34,829 nt of DNA from the NCBI GenBank assembly GCA_964442745.1, contig CAYUAI010000041.1, positions 1-34,829 on the forward strand, read 5' to 3'. The position numbers were made by a program, and so were the translations under genes. The notes beneath the pieces were generated by a model that saw only the letters and a list, made by a program, of their open reading frames with translations, ran no database searches and had not been told where the DNA came from. Below, piece after piece: positions 1 through 9,224 of the stretch. Numbering within the stretch: position 1 is the stretch's first letter; every line of letters begins with the position of its first letter. Source of the stretch: CAYUAI01 sp964442745 (GTDB taxonomy: Bacteria > Pseudomonadota > Gammaproteobacteria > S012-40).

Positions 1-111
1 CACGTTGATGGCACGGAGGTCGGCTTTGGGGGTGGGAAGTCATTATGTCTAGTTACTGACTTAAGTTGTTTTTTAAGAGTAATACATAAGGATTTCTTAC
101 TAGAAGGAACA
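1..111 (+). CDS. possible 3' end of a gene cut by the window edge
   Basis: Frame 1 is open from the first base to a TAA at 109-111 (about 36 codons, glycine-rich near the start). It could be the tail of an upstream gene, but there is no recognisable motif and the stretch is short enough to be chance. No function can be given. Confidence 0.15.
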
Positions 112-263
112 TAAGGAAATTTATGAAGATGATGGTTGAGTGCTTATTGCTGGACGATATTACGGGTCTCACACGCCTGTGACACAGACTTAATCGTCAT
201 CACTTTTTTCCTTCTGCGATAAGGCTTATAATATAGAGTATAAACATTGATGAGTGGGAGAAA
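112..263. promoter_or_regulatory. leader of the IS630-type transposase remnant
   Basis: This gap contains a TATAAT-like hexamer at about 227-232 and a GGGAG ribosome-binding site just before the ATG at 264. It probably represents the left end and promoter of the insertion sequence. No clear terminal inverted repeat could be delimited by eye. Confidence 0.25.
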
Positions 264-587
264 ATGAAACCTTATTCTAATGATCTACGCCAACGTGTTG
301 TTGAGGCTTATCACAACAAAGAAGGCTCCATGAGAGGACTCGCCAAACGTTTTATGGTGAGTCTCGGTTTCGTGCGAAATTTATTGGGGCGATTCAACGC
401 CACCGGACATATCGAGCGTGGCGTCGAACCGACCTGGACAGAAGCGAATCAACACGTACTCAGGGATATTGTAAGGCGTTCACCCAGCGCCACCTTAAAA
501 CAATACGTTGAGATGTTTTAAGCACTAAGGGGTCATTCAGTCAGTCGTTCCACCCTTTGGCGAGGCTTGCAACTTATTCAGCAATAA
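264..587 (+). pseudogene. IS630-family transposase, N-terminal remnant with in-frame stop
   Basis: The start (MKPYSNDLRQRVVEAY) is the typical N-terminal helix-turn-helix of IS630-family transposases, which bind the element ends before DDE-type cut-and-paste. The frame meets a TAA at 519-521. The reading continues in the same frame after it (ALRGHSVSRSTLWRGLQLIQ, typical of the family) until a second TAA at 585-587. The DDE catalytic domain is absent, so only about a third of the roughly 330-residue protein remains. The stop plus the truncation make this a dead copy. I am confident of the family and of the decay. Confidence 0.8.
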
Positions 588-669
588 TCCGCCACAAATT
601 TTATTTATATAAAACAATAATTTATAGTCCTATGAAAAAATAGTTTTCGCAAAGTCTAAAACCGATGTC

Positions 670-1047
670 TTGACAAAGTATGATTCATGGTTTGCCACTG
701 AAGCGATGAATTCCATGAAAATAAAAAAACACCTCAGCTTCACTGCTTTGCGAACCATGATCTCAAATCGTATGCGATCTTGGCTCGATCCCAGACGCAA
801 AAAAAGCACCGATCACTCGGTTCATGATGCGGTCATGAGTGGCCTAGCATGCATGTATTTTCAGGAACCATCCCTGCTTCAATTTCAAACTGAGATGGTA
901 TCGACGTCCCAGCAGAACAATCGACGCACCCTCTTTGACGTAAATATCCTTCCGAGTTCGAATGCGATGAAAGAGATTCTGGATAATCAAGATAGCCAAC
1001 CATTCCAACCCATTTCAAGATATTTGAGGTATTTGAGAAAGTGTTGA
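670..1047 (+). pseudogene. N-terminal fragment of an unclassified (ISNCY-like) transposase
   Basis: From about residue 16 the reading resembles the start of a transposase family common in gammaproteobacteria: a basic N-terminus, then HDAVMSGLACMYFQEPSLLQF, and a segment ending SSNAMKEILDN. Intact members are about 400-450 residues with a DDE domain; here only about 115 remain. The fragment runs into the broken end of the opposite-strand Ig-like gene at about 1020-1050, so the insertion or a later deletion truncated both. TTG at 670 opens the frame, but the internal ATGs at 706 or 715 are likelier starts. The family call rests on remembered similarity only. Confidence 0.6.
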
Positions 1048-2560
1048 ATATCCTGATTGTAAATATAAGGCAGACCCAAGGTGGCCGTTAACTCGACGGT
1101 GGCCTTTTTAAATTGAGGCGGTGTGTTAAATGCGGCGTATTTGCTGAGTTCAAAGCGTTGCACGGTTTCCTGCCCAAGCGAATCGGAAAGGCTTAATACA
1201 ACCTTTACCTGATTGAACTTAGCCCCCCTCCAGTCCACTTGTGGCCAAACCAGACGGCCTGATGCATCGATCGACATGCCCGTTGGTGCCTCGATTAGGG
1301 TGTAGCGCAACTCACTGCCTTCCGGGTCTTCGGCTATGACGTCATAGCTGTAGCTATCTCCTACCACGGCGTTTAAATTCGGCAGGGAATAGATCACCGG
1401 CGCAAGGTTTTGTGTTCCGGCGACCCAGTCGATAGCGGTGGACTGGCTCAGTTGATTGATGCTGGCGGTAACGGTATCGACACCGGGTTTATTGGCTCGA
1501 TAGCAGTAGTGCGCTATACCGTGCGCATCGGCAAACTGATACGCATTGCGATGGGTCACCCCCGCCACGTTAAACTTGACCCGAGCGCCACTGACCGGGC
1601 GACCATACGCATCAACAACGATTGACTCGGCGCACCCTTGCTCGTCCAGCGTGTGTTGCCTCGCCTCGCCGGACAGTGATAGTGAAGTGACGGACCGACC
1701 GGGACTGAACGCCATCCCGCCCAAATAACCAATTGATCGTCATCGTTGCTTCGGTGAATACGGTGCCGATTAATGGGCTGGAAATGGAAAGACTGGGGGC
1801 TGTTTTATCAATACTTACGGTGTGTGAGGCTGTCGCACGATTGCCAGCCACATAAAAGGCTTGGGCATTGATGATTTGATCCGCCCCTTCGGTGACCACA
1901 AGCACTGATGCGGGACAATCACTGACACCAGAGATGGTATCGGTGCATATAAATGAAACGGAGATGTCGGTATTATTCCAGCCAGTGGCATTGGTTGTCG
2001 GCGTGGATATGGCGCTGATCTGTGGTGGTGTCTTGTCCATGTTAATCACAGAACGATCGGTACTCACATTACCTGCCTCATCAACTGCCGTACCGATGAC
2101 CGTTTGATTCGCTCCTTCGATACTGGTTACAGTGTTTCTTATCTTTTTTTCGATGATTCCCTTTTTCATGACGATCGAGATGAGTGGGCAACACAATGAT
2201 TTCCGTTTGTTTTAGCGTACCCTCCAAATCATATCGATAGAGCTGTGTTTCACCTACGGTCCAGAGGGTCCGGCGATCATTATCAACGCCGATGGCCTTG
2301 ATTTCTTCCAGGGTTGGAATTTGCTGAAGCAGTGGAGGGGACTCCGCCTTATTTGTCTGGCTGGCGTCGTATTTAAGAATGACATTGTCTTTAACGACCC
2401 ATAGCAAATCCGTATCCTGTTGTTCAGCGATAGCTACTTGCGTACCCATACTGATCAATAGCATCAGACCAATGGGGATACCGCGTGAGTAAAATGAGGA
2501 GGATAATAAAACACCGAGGAAATTAATCAATGAACTTACTCCAAGCCATTCGGTTGACAA
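1040..2560 (-). pseudogene. secreted Ig-like repeat surface protein, broken by two frameshifts and 3' truncation
   Basis: Three consecutive minus-strand frames make one decayed gene. The first (2560 to about 2150) has a hydrophobic signal-like segment ending VAIAEQQ and a beta-propeller-like stretch with tryptophans (LLWVVKD, RRTLWTVGE). The second (about 2190 to 1730) carries two OmpL47/Ig-like units with the DKTPP and DKTAPSLSISSP junctions typical of bacterial repeat proteins. The third (about 1724 to 1045) has a Big_1-like domain (GRPVSGARVKFNVAG, then GVDTVTAS) and a putative-Ig (He_PIG) domain (APTGMSIDASGRLVWP). Frame changes lie near 2150-2195 and near 1725. The 3' end stops inside another Ig repeat at the transposase junction. 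An intact form would be a large exported adhesin-like protein. Confidence 0.65.
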
Positions 2561-3316
2561 CGCATTAAATGTACGGGAAGTGTAGGGTCATCACACTCAG
2601 TGAATATTACGGTCAGCATCTGTTATATCTGACATTGGGCAACCTGTTTTCTGAAAAATTGTTTTATTAGCACTCAATATGTGCAAATATTATTCAGCTC
2701 GCTTAGCATTTGTAGTGTTGTAATGATTATTTGATGTGCTCAAATCACAAAAACACGATTGTCATCAGCTTTATTGAGGTCTTGGTTTTGCAAGGCTGAA
2801 AAATATATGGACTGGACTAACAACGATTAGTAAAAGTGTACATTTTATTAGCGTAGTGTTCGTTAATAAATCAGAAATTACAAAATTTAGGCTGCCCAAT
2901 GTCGGTTATATACCCATAACGTTTGAGATTTAGGCTTTATTACGGTTATTTTTTGAGTAGTTATCTGACGATCTGTTCGAATGGTTGTTAGTGAAGATAA
3001 ATTGTTCCCCATTACCCGTACAGCAAAGGTCTGCGCCGAGGGAATGACCTATATTGAGGCTTAAATTTTAAGCGTGGCAGACACGATGAATCAGCTCAAA
3101 AATTCGCGTATTCTATTGAGGAGTGAATCAAATAATCGATGACATTACCAGACAGATGATAAACTTATGGCGTTTATACTCAGCAGGCTAAGTATAACTA
3201 ATTTAGCCATCACTGGGGACTGGCTTTCATGATCAGTCATGGCAAACTTCTTGAATCGACACCACGAAAACTGAGTGGCAGTGATGGATGGGGTATTAAC
3301 AAAATAAGGAAACAGG
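2561..3316. other. AT-rich gap with no gene
   Basis: About 750 bp between the decayed surface-protein gene and the RNase T2 gene. I see no open frame with a convincing ribosome-binding site on either strand and no strong hairpin. It must include the promoter of the RNase gene. It may be degraded sequence linked to the neighbouring insertion-sequence remnants. Confidence 0.4.
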
Positions 3317-4327
3317 ATGAGCAATAAAAAATCGACTCGGTTTTTAATACTGGCAGGTTTCATTTTCATGTGGATGAATCATGCGAGCGCCGAAGTGTTG
3401 GGCCGTTTTACCGCCCAGCAGGCTTGTGAGGCTTATGTTTCCAAGAAGAAACAAACTAATCCGGATAATACGACCTTAACCGCGGGTCAATCTTACGATT
3501 TACTGGAAACCAACAAAGCAAAATCGCCTAGTTGGTTACGTATTGATATGCTTGAGGCGAGGCCTTCGTTTCGATGGGTGAGTATCCGTTGTGGCGAAAT
3601 GACAATGGACAGCCAATTTTTGGTAGATAAATCACCGTCGACGTCTGAGTGCCGTACTCCTGGATTGGCGGATAGCTACAAGTTGGCGGTGAGTTGGCAG
3701 CCGGCGTTTTGCGAAAGCTTTCGAAGAAAAGCTGAGTGCCGTATTGATGAGGTGGGCGCTTATCAAGCCAGTCATTTTACGCTGCATGGTTTATGGCCAA
3801 ATAAAAGCCGTTGTGGGATTAATTACAATTATTGTGGCGACCAAAAATCACAGGCTAAAAAGCGTAATTTTTGTCAACATGACGCGTTATCGTTGGATAA
3901 AAAACTGCGTGATCGGCTCGCGGTAGTGATGCCTAGTGTGGCTGCCGGGACGTGCTTGCAACGCCACCAATGGTACAAACATGGTACTTGTCAGGTCGAT
4001 TGGAATGTGAATCAGTACTTTGCGATTGCGGTTAAATTGACGCAGCAATTCAATCATCCCGATCTCGTGATGTTTATGAAAAAAAATACGGGTAAAACCG
4101 TGAAGGAATCGGTATTTTACGCCCAAGTGGATAGGGTATTTGGTGAGGATGCTCATCAACGTTTACGTTTAGGGTGTGACAAGCAAGGGCGACTGGTAGA
4201 TGTTTATATCAACCTGCCTAAAAACATTGATACCGATGCATCATTCGGTCAGTTGGTTCAACAAGCACGACCTGGTTTCGGTTCTACCTGTAATGGGCGT
4301 TTCAAAGTGGATGCGATAGGTTATTAG
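3317..4327 (+). CDS. secreted ribonuclease T2 family protein
   Basis: RNase T2 enzymes cleave single-stranded RNA through a 2',3'-cyclic phosphate and act in the periplasm or outside the cell. Both catalytic motifs are present: CAS1 FTLHGLWP (residues 154-161, H157) and CAS2 HQWYKHGTC (217-225, with W219, K221 and H222). Residues 1-25 form a signal peptide ending HASA. Many cysteines (such as C132, C141, C166, C173, C213 and C225) fit a disulfide-bonded exported protein. The roughly 95 residues between the signal peptide and the catalytic domain have their own cysteines (C37, C92) and are not part of the usual T2 fold. An AAGGA site lies just before the ATG. It stands alone, with no operon partner. 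Confidence 0.92.
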   Translation: MSNKKSTRFLILAGFIFMWMNHASAEVLGRFTAQQACEAYVSKKKQTNPDNTTLTAGQSYDLLETNKAKSPSWLRIDMLEARPSFRWVSIRCGEMTMDSQFLVDKSPSTSECRTPGLADSYKLAVSWQPAFCESFRRKAECRIDEVGAYQASHFTLHGLWPNKSRCGINYNYCGDQKSQAKKRNFCQHDALSLDKKLRDRLAVVMPSVAAGTCLQRHQWYKHGTCQVDWNVNQYFAIAVKLTQQFNHPDLVMFMKKNTGKTVKESVFYAQVDRVFGEDAHQRLRLGCDKQGRLVDVYINLPKNIDTDASFGQLVQQARPGFGSTCNGRFKVDAIGY

Positions 4328-4477
4328 CAAAAATTGTTTTTGTTGTTGCGCATTTTTGTCACTGTGATTAAGTTAAGTGTGATTGAATAAATAGTCCCAG
4401 GCTTATCATCGACTTGAAGCTAAGCCAGGTGAGGAGGATTATGTAGTGCTTCATTGAGGTTTGATGAGAGACGCGAC

Positions 4478-4684
4478 ATGGCTTATTCAATCCAAAGCCT
4501 AATTATTTTTTTGGCTCTATATGCATTCCAGGGTCTTAACTTGACGATGGATACAAGCAAGATAGTTTGGGTAATAATGAGTAGATTTAGCGCCGAATAC
4601 AATCATATATTGCTTGCGGTTTGTTCAATTCGACTGTTTCAGTCTTTGATTTTTCTACGACCCTGGAATCCATATAGAGCCTAA
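4478..4684 (+). CDS. doubtful small membrane protein
   Basis: A frame of 68 codons from the ATG at 4478 has two hydrophobic stretches (SLIIFLALYAF and a segment near ILLAVCSIRLFQSLIFL). No good ribosome-binding site precedes it: the strong AGGAGG at 4432-4437 is followed instead by ATG-TAG at 4441-4446. I do not recognise it and it may not be expressed. Confidence 0.2.
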   Translation: MAYSIQSLIIFLALYAFQGLNLTMDTSKIVWVIMSRFSAEYNHILLAVCSIRLFQSLIFLRPWNPYRA

Positions 4685-4766
4685 ATTAATGTCTATAATC
4701 CAGCGCTTTATGCGCCGGTGAGAATGGTACTCTATATTTGATATCAATAAAATTCATTGAACAATA

Positions 4767-4842
4767 TGGCTCCCCGAGCCGGACTCGAACCAGCGACCCA
4801 GTGGTTAACAGCCACTTGCTCTACCAACTGAGCTATCGGGGA
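4767..4842 (-). tRNA. tRNA-Asn (anticodon GTT), CCA encoded
   Basis: The minus strand folds into a full cloverleaf: acceptor TCCCCGA pairs with TCGGGGA, discriminator G, then CCA at 4767-4769. The anticodon stem AGTGG/CCACT holds the loop CTGTTAA, with anticodon GTT read at 4807-4809. The T arm carries GGTTCGAGTCC. There is no intron. It lies downstream of, and in the same direction as, the aminotransferase gene, but has its own promoter. Confidence 0.98.
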
Positions 4843-4859
4843 ATTGTTGGAAGATCGGT

Positions 4860-4888
4860 ATAGTACTGATGCCGGTCCTCAGGGTCAA
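4860..4888 (-). promoter_or_regulatory. sigma70-type promoter of tRNA-Asn
   Basis: On the minus strand there is TTGACC (-35, 4883-4888), exactly 17 bp, and TACTAT (-10, 4860-4865). The predicted start lies about 10 bp before the mature 5' end of the tRNA at 4842, which fits a short leader removed by RNase P. Confidence 0.7.
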
Positions 4889-4922
4889 TAGCTATTCGTG
4901 GAAATTTATGCTTTATCTTGCT

Positions 4923-6104
4923 TTATAGGACGTTTTCTATGCGATTTAAGGCTTCCGTTAAATTGTCTAGGCTCGTGGCAATGGATAGTCGCATGAAGCC
5001 GGGAGCACCAAACGCTGAGCCGGGGACTAAGGCGACTTCGGCTTCTTCTAATAGCCATTCGGCGTAGGTGATATCGTTATTTGCGCTGGGGTGTTTCTGG
5101 ATGGCTTCGCGAAAATCAGGGAACAAATAAAAAGCACCTTGTGCGGGGGCACAATGAATGTTTGGTAGTTTATTCAGTCGTTGATGGATGATGTGGTATC
5201 GTTCGGCAAAGGCTTCCACCATCTGGGTGATACAAGATTGATCACTTTTTAGTGCCACTTCGGCGGCAACTTGAGCAATCGAGGTTGGGTTGGAGGTACT
5301 CTGCGATTGAATTGTTTTCATGGCTTGGATTAGCCGGGCAGGACCGGCGGCATAGCCAATGCGCCAACCGGTCATGGAATAAGCCTTTGAGACACCGTTT
5401 AGTACCATGGTTTGCTCATAAAGTTCTGGACAAACGCTGAGTATATTAATGCAGGGTGGTGTTTCCCAGACAATGCTTTCATAAATATCGTCGGTGACGA
5501 TTAAGACATGCGGATATTTACCCAATACGGCACCGAGTGCTTGTAATTCGGCTGGATGATAAACGGCACCGGTGGGATTCGATGGACTGTTAATGACCAT
5601 CATTTTAGTGCGTGATGTGATGGCCTGTTCGAGCTGTTGTGGGGTGATTTTAAAGCCTTGCTCCATGGTCGCGTTGATAATAATGGGGGAGGCATTGGCG
5701 AGTTCTACAATGGGGGGATAGGATACCCAGTAGGGGGCTGGAATAATGACTTCGTCGCCTTCTTCCAGCAAAGCTTGTGCTAGATTATAGAAGCTGTGCT
5801 TGCCACCGCAAGACACTAATATTTGATCATCTTGATAAGTCAACTTGTTGTCACGTTGAAATTTTTCTCGGATGGCCAGTTTTAACGTGGCTGTGCCATC
5901 GACAGCGGTGTATTTAGTAAAACCGTCATGGAGTGCTTGGATGGCCGCTTGTTTAATGTGCTCTGGTGTGTCAAAGTCGGGCTCACCCGCCCCTAAACCA
6001 ATAATATTCTTGCCAGCAGCTTTCAATGCTTTGGCGCGTGCGGTGACGGCCAGTGTGGGTGAGGGGGATAAATTTTTCGCCCGTTGCGATAGTGACCAAT
6101 TCAC
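4923..6104 (-). CDS. class I/II pyridoxal-phosphate aminotransferase, aspartate aminotransferase type
   Basis: A 393-residue cytosolic fold-type I transaminase, the usual length for the Ib subgroup of aspartate aminotransferases, which exchange amino groups between aspartate and 2-oxoglutarate. Visible signatures: GLGAGEPDFDTP near the N-terminus (37-47), NPTG with N176, the cofactor-binding D205 and Y208 in TDDIYE, Schiff-base lysine K240 in NGVSKAYSMTGWRIGY with R248, and substrate-carboxylate R372 in MRLSIATS. The cofactor motif reads TDD where TDE/SDE is commoner, a mild variation. Some members of this subgroup also transaminate prephenate or aromatic substrates, so the exact substrate is not fixed. 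It is divergently oriented from uvrB. Confidence 0.9.
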   Translation of the reverse strand: MNWSLSQRAKNLSPSPTLAVTARAKALKAAGKNIIGLGAGEPDFDTPEHIKQAAIQALHDGFTKYTAVDGTATLKLAIREKFQRDNKLTYQDDQILVSCGGKHSFYNLAQALLEEGDEVIIPAPYWVSYPPIVELANASPIIINATMEQGFKITPQQLEQAITSRTKMMVINSPSNPTGAVYHPAELQALGAVLGKYPHVLIVTDDIYESIVWETPPCINILSVCPELYEQTMVLNGVSKAYSMTGWRIGYAAGPARLIQAMKTIQSQSTSNPTSIAQVAAEVALKSDQSCITQMVEAFAERYHIIHQRLNKLPNIHCAPAQGAFYLFPDFREAIQKHPSANNDITYAEWLLEEAEVALVPGSAFGAPGFMRLSIATSLDNLTEALNRIENVL

Positions 6105-6166
6105 TCAGGTGTCCTCTGATATATTATAAAGTGTTTAAAGATGTCCGTTAGGAACGTGCATGTTCC

Positions 6167-6196
6167 TTAATGTTGTTGGCATCGTTTCGCTATAAT
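6167..6196 (+). promoter_or_regulatory. probable uvrB promoter
   Basis: A perfect TATAAT lies at 6191-6196 with a weak TTAATG at 6167-6172 (18 bp spacing). The -10 overlaps the first in-frame ATG (6195), so that ATG cannot be on the transcript and the start at 6270 is favoured. No CTG-N10-CAG LexA box is found here; the nearest is a one-mismatch CTG...AAG at 6116-6131. Confidence 0.55.
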
Positions 6197-6269
6197 GCTA
6201 GATTCGAGCCATCTAGCTTTGGCTCGCTATTTGCCCAACATCGATTCATGGAGCCACAATATCAATATA

Positions 6270-8282
6270 ATGCATAAAGAGAAAGAGTTTGTTTTACATT
6301 CACAATTTGAGCCGGCGGGTGATCAACCTGCCGCCATTCAGCAGTTGATTGATGGATTAGAGGCGGGTGAAGCGGGTTTAACCTTGTTAGGTGTCACGGG
6401 GTCCGGAAAGACATTTAGTATCGCCAATGTGATTTATCAGTTGCAACGGCCCGCATTAGTGATGGCACCGAACAAAACATTGGCGGCTCAATTATACGGT
6501 GAGTTGAAGGATTTTTTTCCTAGCAATTCTGTGGAATATTTTGTCTCTTATTATGATTATTATCAGCCAGAAGCCTATGTACCCGCCTCGGATACGTTCA
6601 TCGAAAAAGATGCCTCGATAAACGATCATATCGAACAAATGCGGTTATCGGCCACCAAAGCGCTATTAGAGCGAGGGGATACCATTATTGTGGCGACAGT
6701 CTCTGCCATTTATGGCCTGGGAGATCCCCAGTCGTATTTGGGGATGGTGTTACATTTAGTCCGTGGTGACCATATCGATCAGCGGACGATATTACATCGT
6801 TTGGCAGAGTTGCAATATCGTCGCAATGATGTGGAATTGTACCGAGGAACCTTTCGGGTGCGCGGGGACGTGATTGATGTGTTTCCGGCTGAATCGGACA
6901 GTGAAGCGGTACGCATCGAGTTATTCGATGATGAAATTGAGTCATTGACCTATTTTGATCCATTAACCGGTGAAGTGCTAAAAAAAGTGCCGCGTCTCAC
7001 TATTTATCCGAAAACGCATTACGTCACGCCACGCGAGACCTTATTAAAAGCGGTGGATCAGATCAAAGAAGAATTGCAAGATCGGCTGAATCACTTATAC
7101 GAGAATAATAAATTAGTGGAAGCGCAACGGCTATCACAGCGTGCTAAATTAGATATTGAAATGATTGTGGAGTTAGGTTATTGCAATGGGATTGAGAACT
7201 ATTCTCGTTATCTGTCGGGTCGGCAAGTGGGTGAGCCACCGCCAACCTTATTAGACTATCTGCCGCAAAACGCGCTGTTAGTGATTGATGAAAGTCATGT
7301 GACGGTGCCACAGATTGGTGCCATGTACAAAGGGGATCGCTCACGTAAAGAAAATTTAGTGACCTATGGTTTTCGGCTGCCTTCGGCGATGGATAATCGA
7401 CCCTTGCGTTTTGACGAGTTTGAGGGGTTGATGCCGCAGACCATTTTTGTTTCGGCGACGCCCGGTCCTTATGAGATCTCGCATTCAGGTCAGGTGGTGG
7501 AGCAAGTAGTGCGGCCGACCGGATTAATTGATCCGAATATTGAAGTTCGATCAGTGGCCATTCAAGTGGATGATTTGTTGTCGGAGGTAAATCAACGAAT
7601 CCCTAAAAATGAGCGAGTATTGATCACCACCTTGACCAAGCGCATGGCGGAAAATCTGACGGAATATTACCTTGAGCATGGGATTCGGGTGCGTTATTTA
7701 CATTCTGATATTGATACCATCGAGCGGGTTGAGATACTGCGTGATTTACGACTCGGCGTGTTTGATGTATTGATTGGTATTAATCTTTTGCGAGAAGGTT
7801 TGGATATTCCTGAAGTGAGTTTGGTGGGTATTATGGATGCCGATAAGGAAGGTTTTCTGCGATCGGATCGCTCACTCATTCAAACCATTGGTCGGGCAGC
7901 GCGCCATCTTAATGGCAAGGTGATTATGTATGCGGATCGGATGACGGGTTCCATGCTGCGGGCGATTGATGAGACTGAGCGTCGACAAGCTAAGCAAATA
8001 CAACACAATGAAGCGCATGGAATTATTCCTAAAGGGGTTAAAAAGGCGATTAAAGATGTCATGGAAGGTGCTTACGCCAGCGGTGGTTCGTCAGGCAAGG
8101 CGCGTAAAATTGCTGAGGAAAGTGCGGATTATTACGGATTAACTCCGGTGCAAATGGCGAAAAAAATTAAACAATTGGAAAATGCCATGCATAAGTGTGC
8201 GCAAAATTTAGAATTTGAAGAGGCCGCCCGGTTACGAGATGAGATAAAGAAGGTGCGGGAGATTGGTTTGGGATTGACTTAA
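6270..8282 (+). CDS. uvrB: excinuclease ABC subunit B
   Basis: UvrB is the damage-verifying, helicase-fold subunit of nucleotide excision repair; it takes DNA from UvrA and recruits UvrC. From ATG 6270 the protein is 670 residues, normal for the family. Walker A GVTGSGKT lies at residues 41-48. The DNA-contacting beta-hairpin region YYDYYQPEAYVPASDTFIEKD follows. The DExH motif is VIDESHVT, and helicase motif VI reads QTIGRAARH. The C-terminal UVR domain (LEFEEAARLRDEIK) that binds UvrC is intact. An earlier in-frame ATG at 6195 falls inside the -10 box and would add 25 atypical residues. The only candidate ribosome-binding site (GGAG, 6250-6253) is somewhat far away. Confidence 0.97.
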   Translation: MHKEKEFVLHSQFEPAGDQPAAIQQLIDGLEAGEAGLTLLGVTGSGKTFSIANVIYQLQRPALVMAPNKTLAAQLYGELKDFFPSNSVEYFVSYYDYYQPEAYVPASDTFIEKDASINDHIEQMRLSATKALLERGDTIIVATVSAIYGLGDPQSYLGMVLHLVRGDHIDQRTILHRLAELQYRRNDVELYRGTFRVRGDVIDVFPAESDSEAVRIELFDDEIESLTYFDPLTGEVLKKVPRLTIYPKTHYVTPRETLLKAVDQIKEELQDRLNHLYENNKLVEAQRLSQRAKLDIEMIVELGYCNGIENYSRYLSGRQVGEPPPTLLDYLPQNALLVIDESHVTVPQIGAMYKGDRSRKENLVTYGFRLPSAMDNRPLRFDEFEGLMPQTIFVSATPGPYEISHSGQVVEQVVRPTGLIDPNIEVRSVAIQVDDLLSEVNQRIPKNERVLITTLTKRMAENLTEYYLEHGIRVRYLHSDIDTIERVEILRDLRLGVFDVLIGINLLREGLDIPEVSLVGIMDADKEGFLRSDRSLIQTIGRAARHLNGKVIMYADRMTGSMLRAIDETERRQAKQIQHNEAHGIIPKGVKKAIKDVMEGAYASGGSSGKARKIAEESADYYGLTPVQMAKKIKQLENAMHKCAQNLEFEEAARLRDEIKKVREIGLGLT

Positions 8283-8472
8283 ATTTAGGTTCTTCCGGAA
8301 TTCGTGCTGGAAAAAAAGGTAAAGCCGTTGTTTTTTTGAGCTTCAGTGAGTGAAGCATCACAGGAATAACAATGGGATACTCTTTCAGATCACTTCTTGG
8401 TCGCCAGGCATGAGTATTTCAATATCGTGAAGTATGTAGGGCGGAGGGGACAGGTTTCGTCTATTTTGAGTA
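8283..8472. other. gap after uvrB
   Basis: About 190 bp with no credible gene. A short hairpin (GCTTCA/TGAAGC, about 8341-8356) is preceded, not followed, by a T run, so it is not a standard terminator for uvrB. Confidence 0.3.
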
Positions 8473-8583
8473 TGCCCATGACAGACAGGTCTTCAGAGTT
8501 GAGATGCTATTATTTTTGTTAGAATGGTTTGAATTTTTGTTATTGGCTGCGTTGGGTCTCTGAAAACCTGTCTGTCATGGGCA
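8473..8583. repeat. MITE-like element with long terminal inverted repeats
   Basis: The left arm at 8474-8498 begins GCCCATGACAGACAGGT and the right arm is at 8558-8582. They are inverted copies matching at 24 of 25 positions, and an outer T/A pair (8473, 8583) extends them by one. The 59-bp centre is AT-rich and codes for nothing. The size and structure fit a small non-autonomous transposon or a folded RNA-forming repeat. No target-site duplication is obvious directly outside the arms. The ends do not match any insertion sequence seen in this window. Confidence 0.6.
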
Positions 8584-8906
8584 GGCTAATTTTCTTGGTG
8601 CTTATCCCTGGAGAAGTTGATTCTATATTTTCATTGTAATCAAATTTGATGCCAGAATTAAATATTCATTTAAAACAATTGGTTGTAATTTTTAACGTGA
8701 GGCTGTGAGAGTGAAGTGTAAAAAATACCGACGACCATATTCATTCCATTAAAAATCTGCTTTTACTCGTAAACTGGCAGCACGCTGCCCAATGCCGGAA
8801 TTAATTATTTTTGTAAGAATAAAGCTGTTAGGGGAGAAGAAGTAAAGGGAGTTTGCCGTGGTTAGGGATGACACGCAAACATATCATTCATTGGAAAATA
8901 CCCATG
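8584..8906. other. gap with no clear gene
   Basis: AT-rich sequence. A 26-codon frame beginning with GTG at about 8859, behind an AAGGGAG, runs into the 3' end of the next gene on the opposite strand and is not convincing. A small palindrome GGCAGC-AC-GCTGCC lies near 8777. Nothing else is visible. Confidence 0.35.
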
Positions 8907-9224
8907 CTAGATGGAAAAAACGCCAATCACCAGTATGAGTGAAATAAGATAAATAACAAGACGCCGAATATCTTGTTTTTCAATATCATTGGGAATGCTA
9001 GCGGCAACGACCATGATAATCCCTAATAGTGCGATAATACCAATGACGACTTGGGGGATAAAAACCCAAAAAATATACTGGCTCATGATGGTGTCCATGG
9101 TCGGGCCACGACACTGGAAACCGGCGAAGGCACAGGCCGAAAAAAAGACAACGACGATGATGACATTATTCCAAAGGCCAACGCGGTGCGCCAGCCTGAA
9201 TATATTTTCTTTACTGCCTAGCAT
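8907..9224 (-). CDS. small inner-membrane protein of unknown function (three predicted helices)
   Basis: A 105-residue protein with three hydrophobic segments (about residues 20-37, 48-72 and 86-104) separated by short charged loops (such as SIPNDIEKQDIRR). There is one cysteine pair (C31, C38) at the end of helix 1. An AGGAAT ribosome-binding site lies a few bases before the ATG, which supports a real gene. I do not recognise the family. It stands alone, with gaps on both sides. Confidence 0.6.
   Translation of the reverse strand: MLGSKENIFRLAHRVGLWNNVIIVVVFFSACAFAGFQCRGPTMDTIMSQYIFWVFIPQVVIGIIALLGIIMVVAASIPNDIEKQDIRRLVIYLISLILVIGVFSI

Noticed and set aside
4432..4446. AGGAGG followed by ATG-TAG
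   Set aside because: Spacing is only 3 bp and no coding frame follows; start-stop pairs can arise by chance.
6116..6131. LexA-box-like CTGATATATTATAAAG between the aminotransferase and uvrB genes
   Set aside because: The right half reads AAG instead of CAG and it lies far from the uvrB -10, so I do not call uvrB LexA-controlled on this basis.
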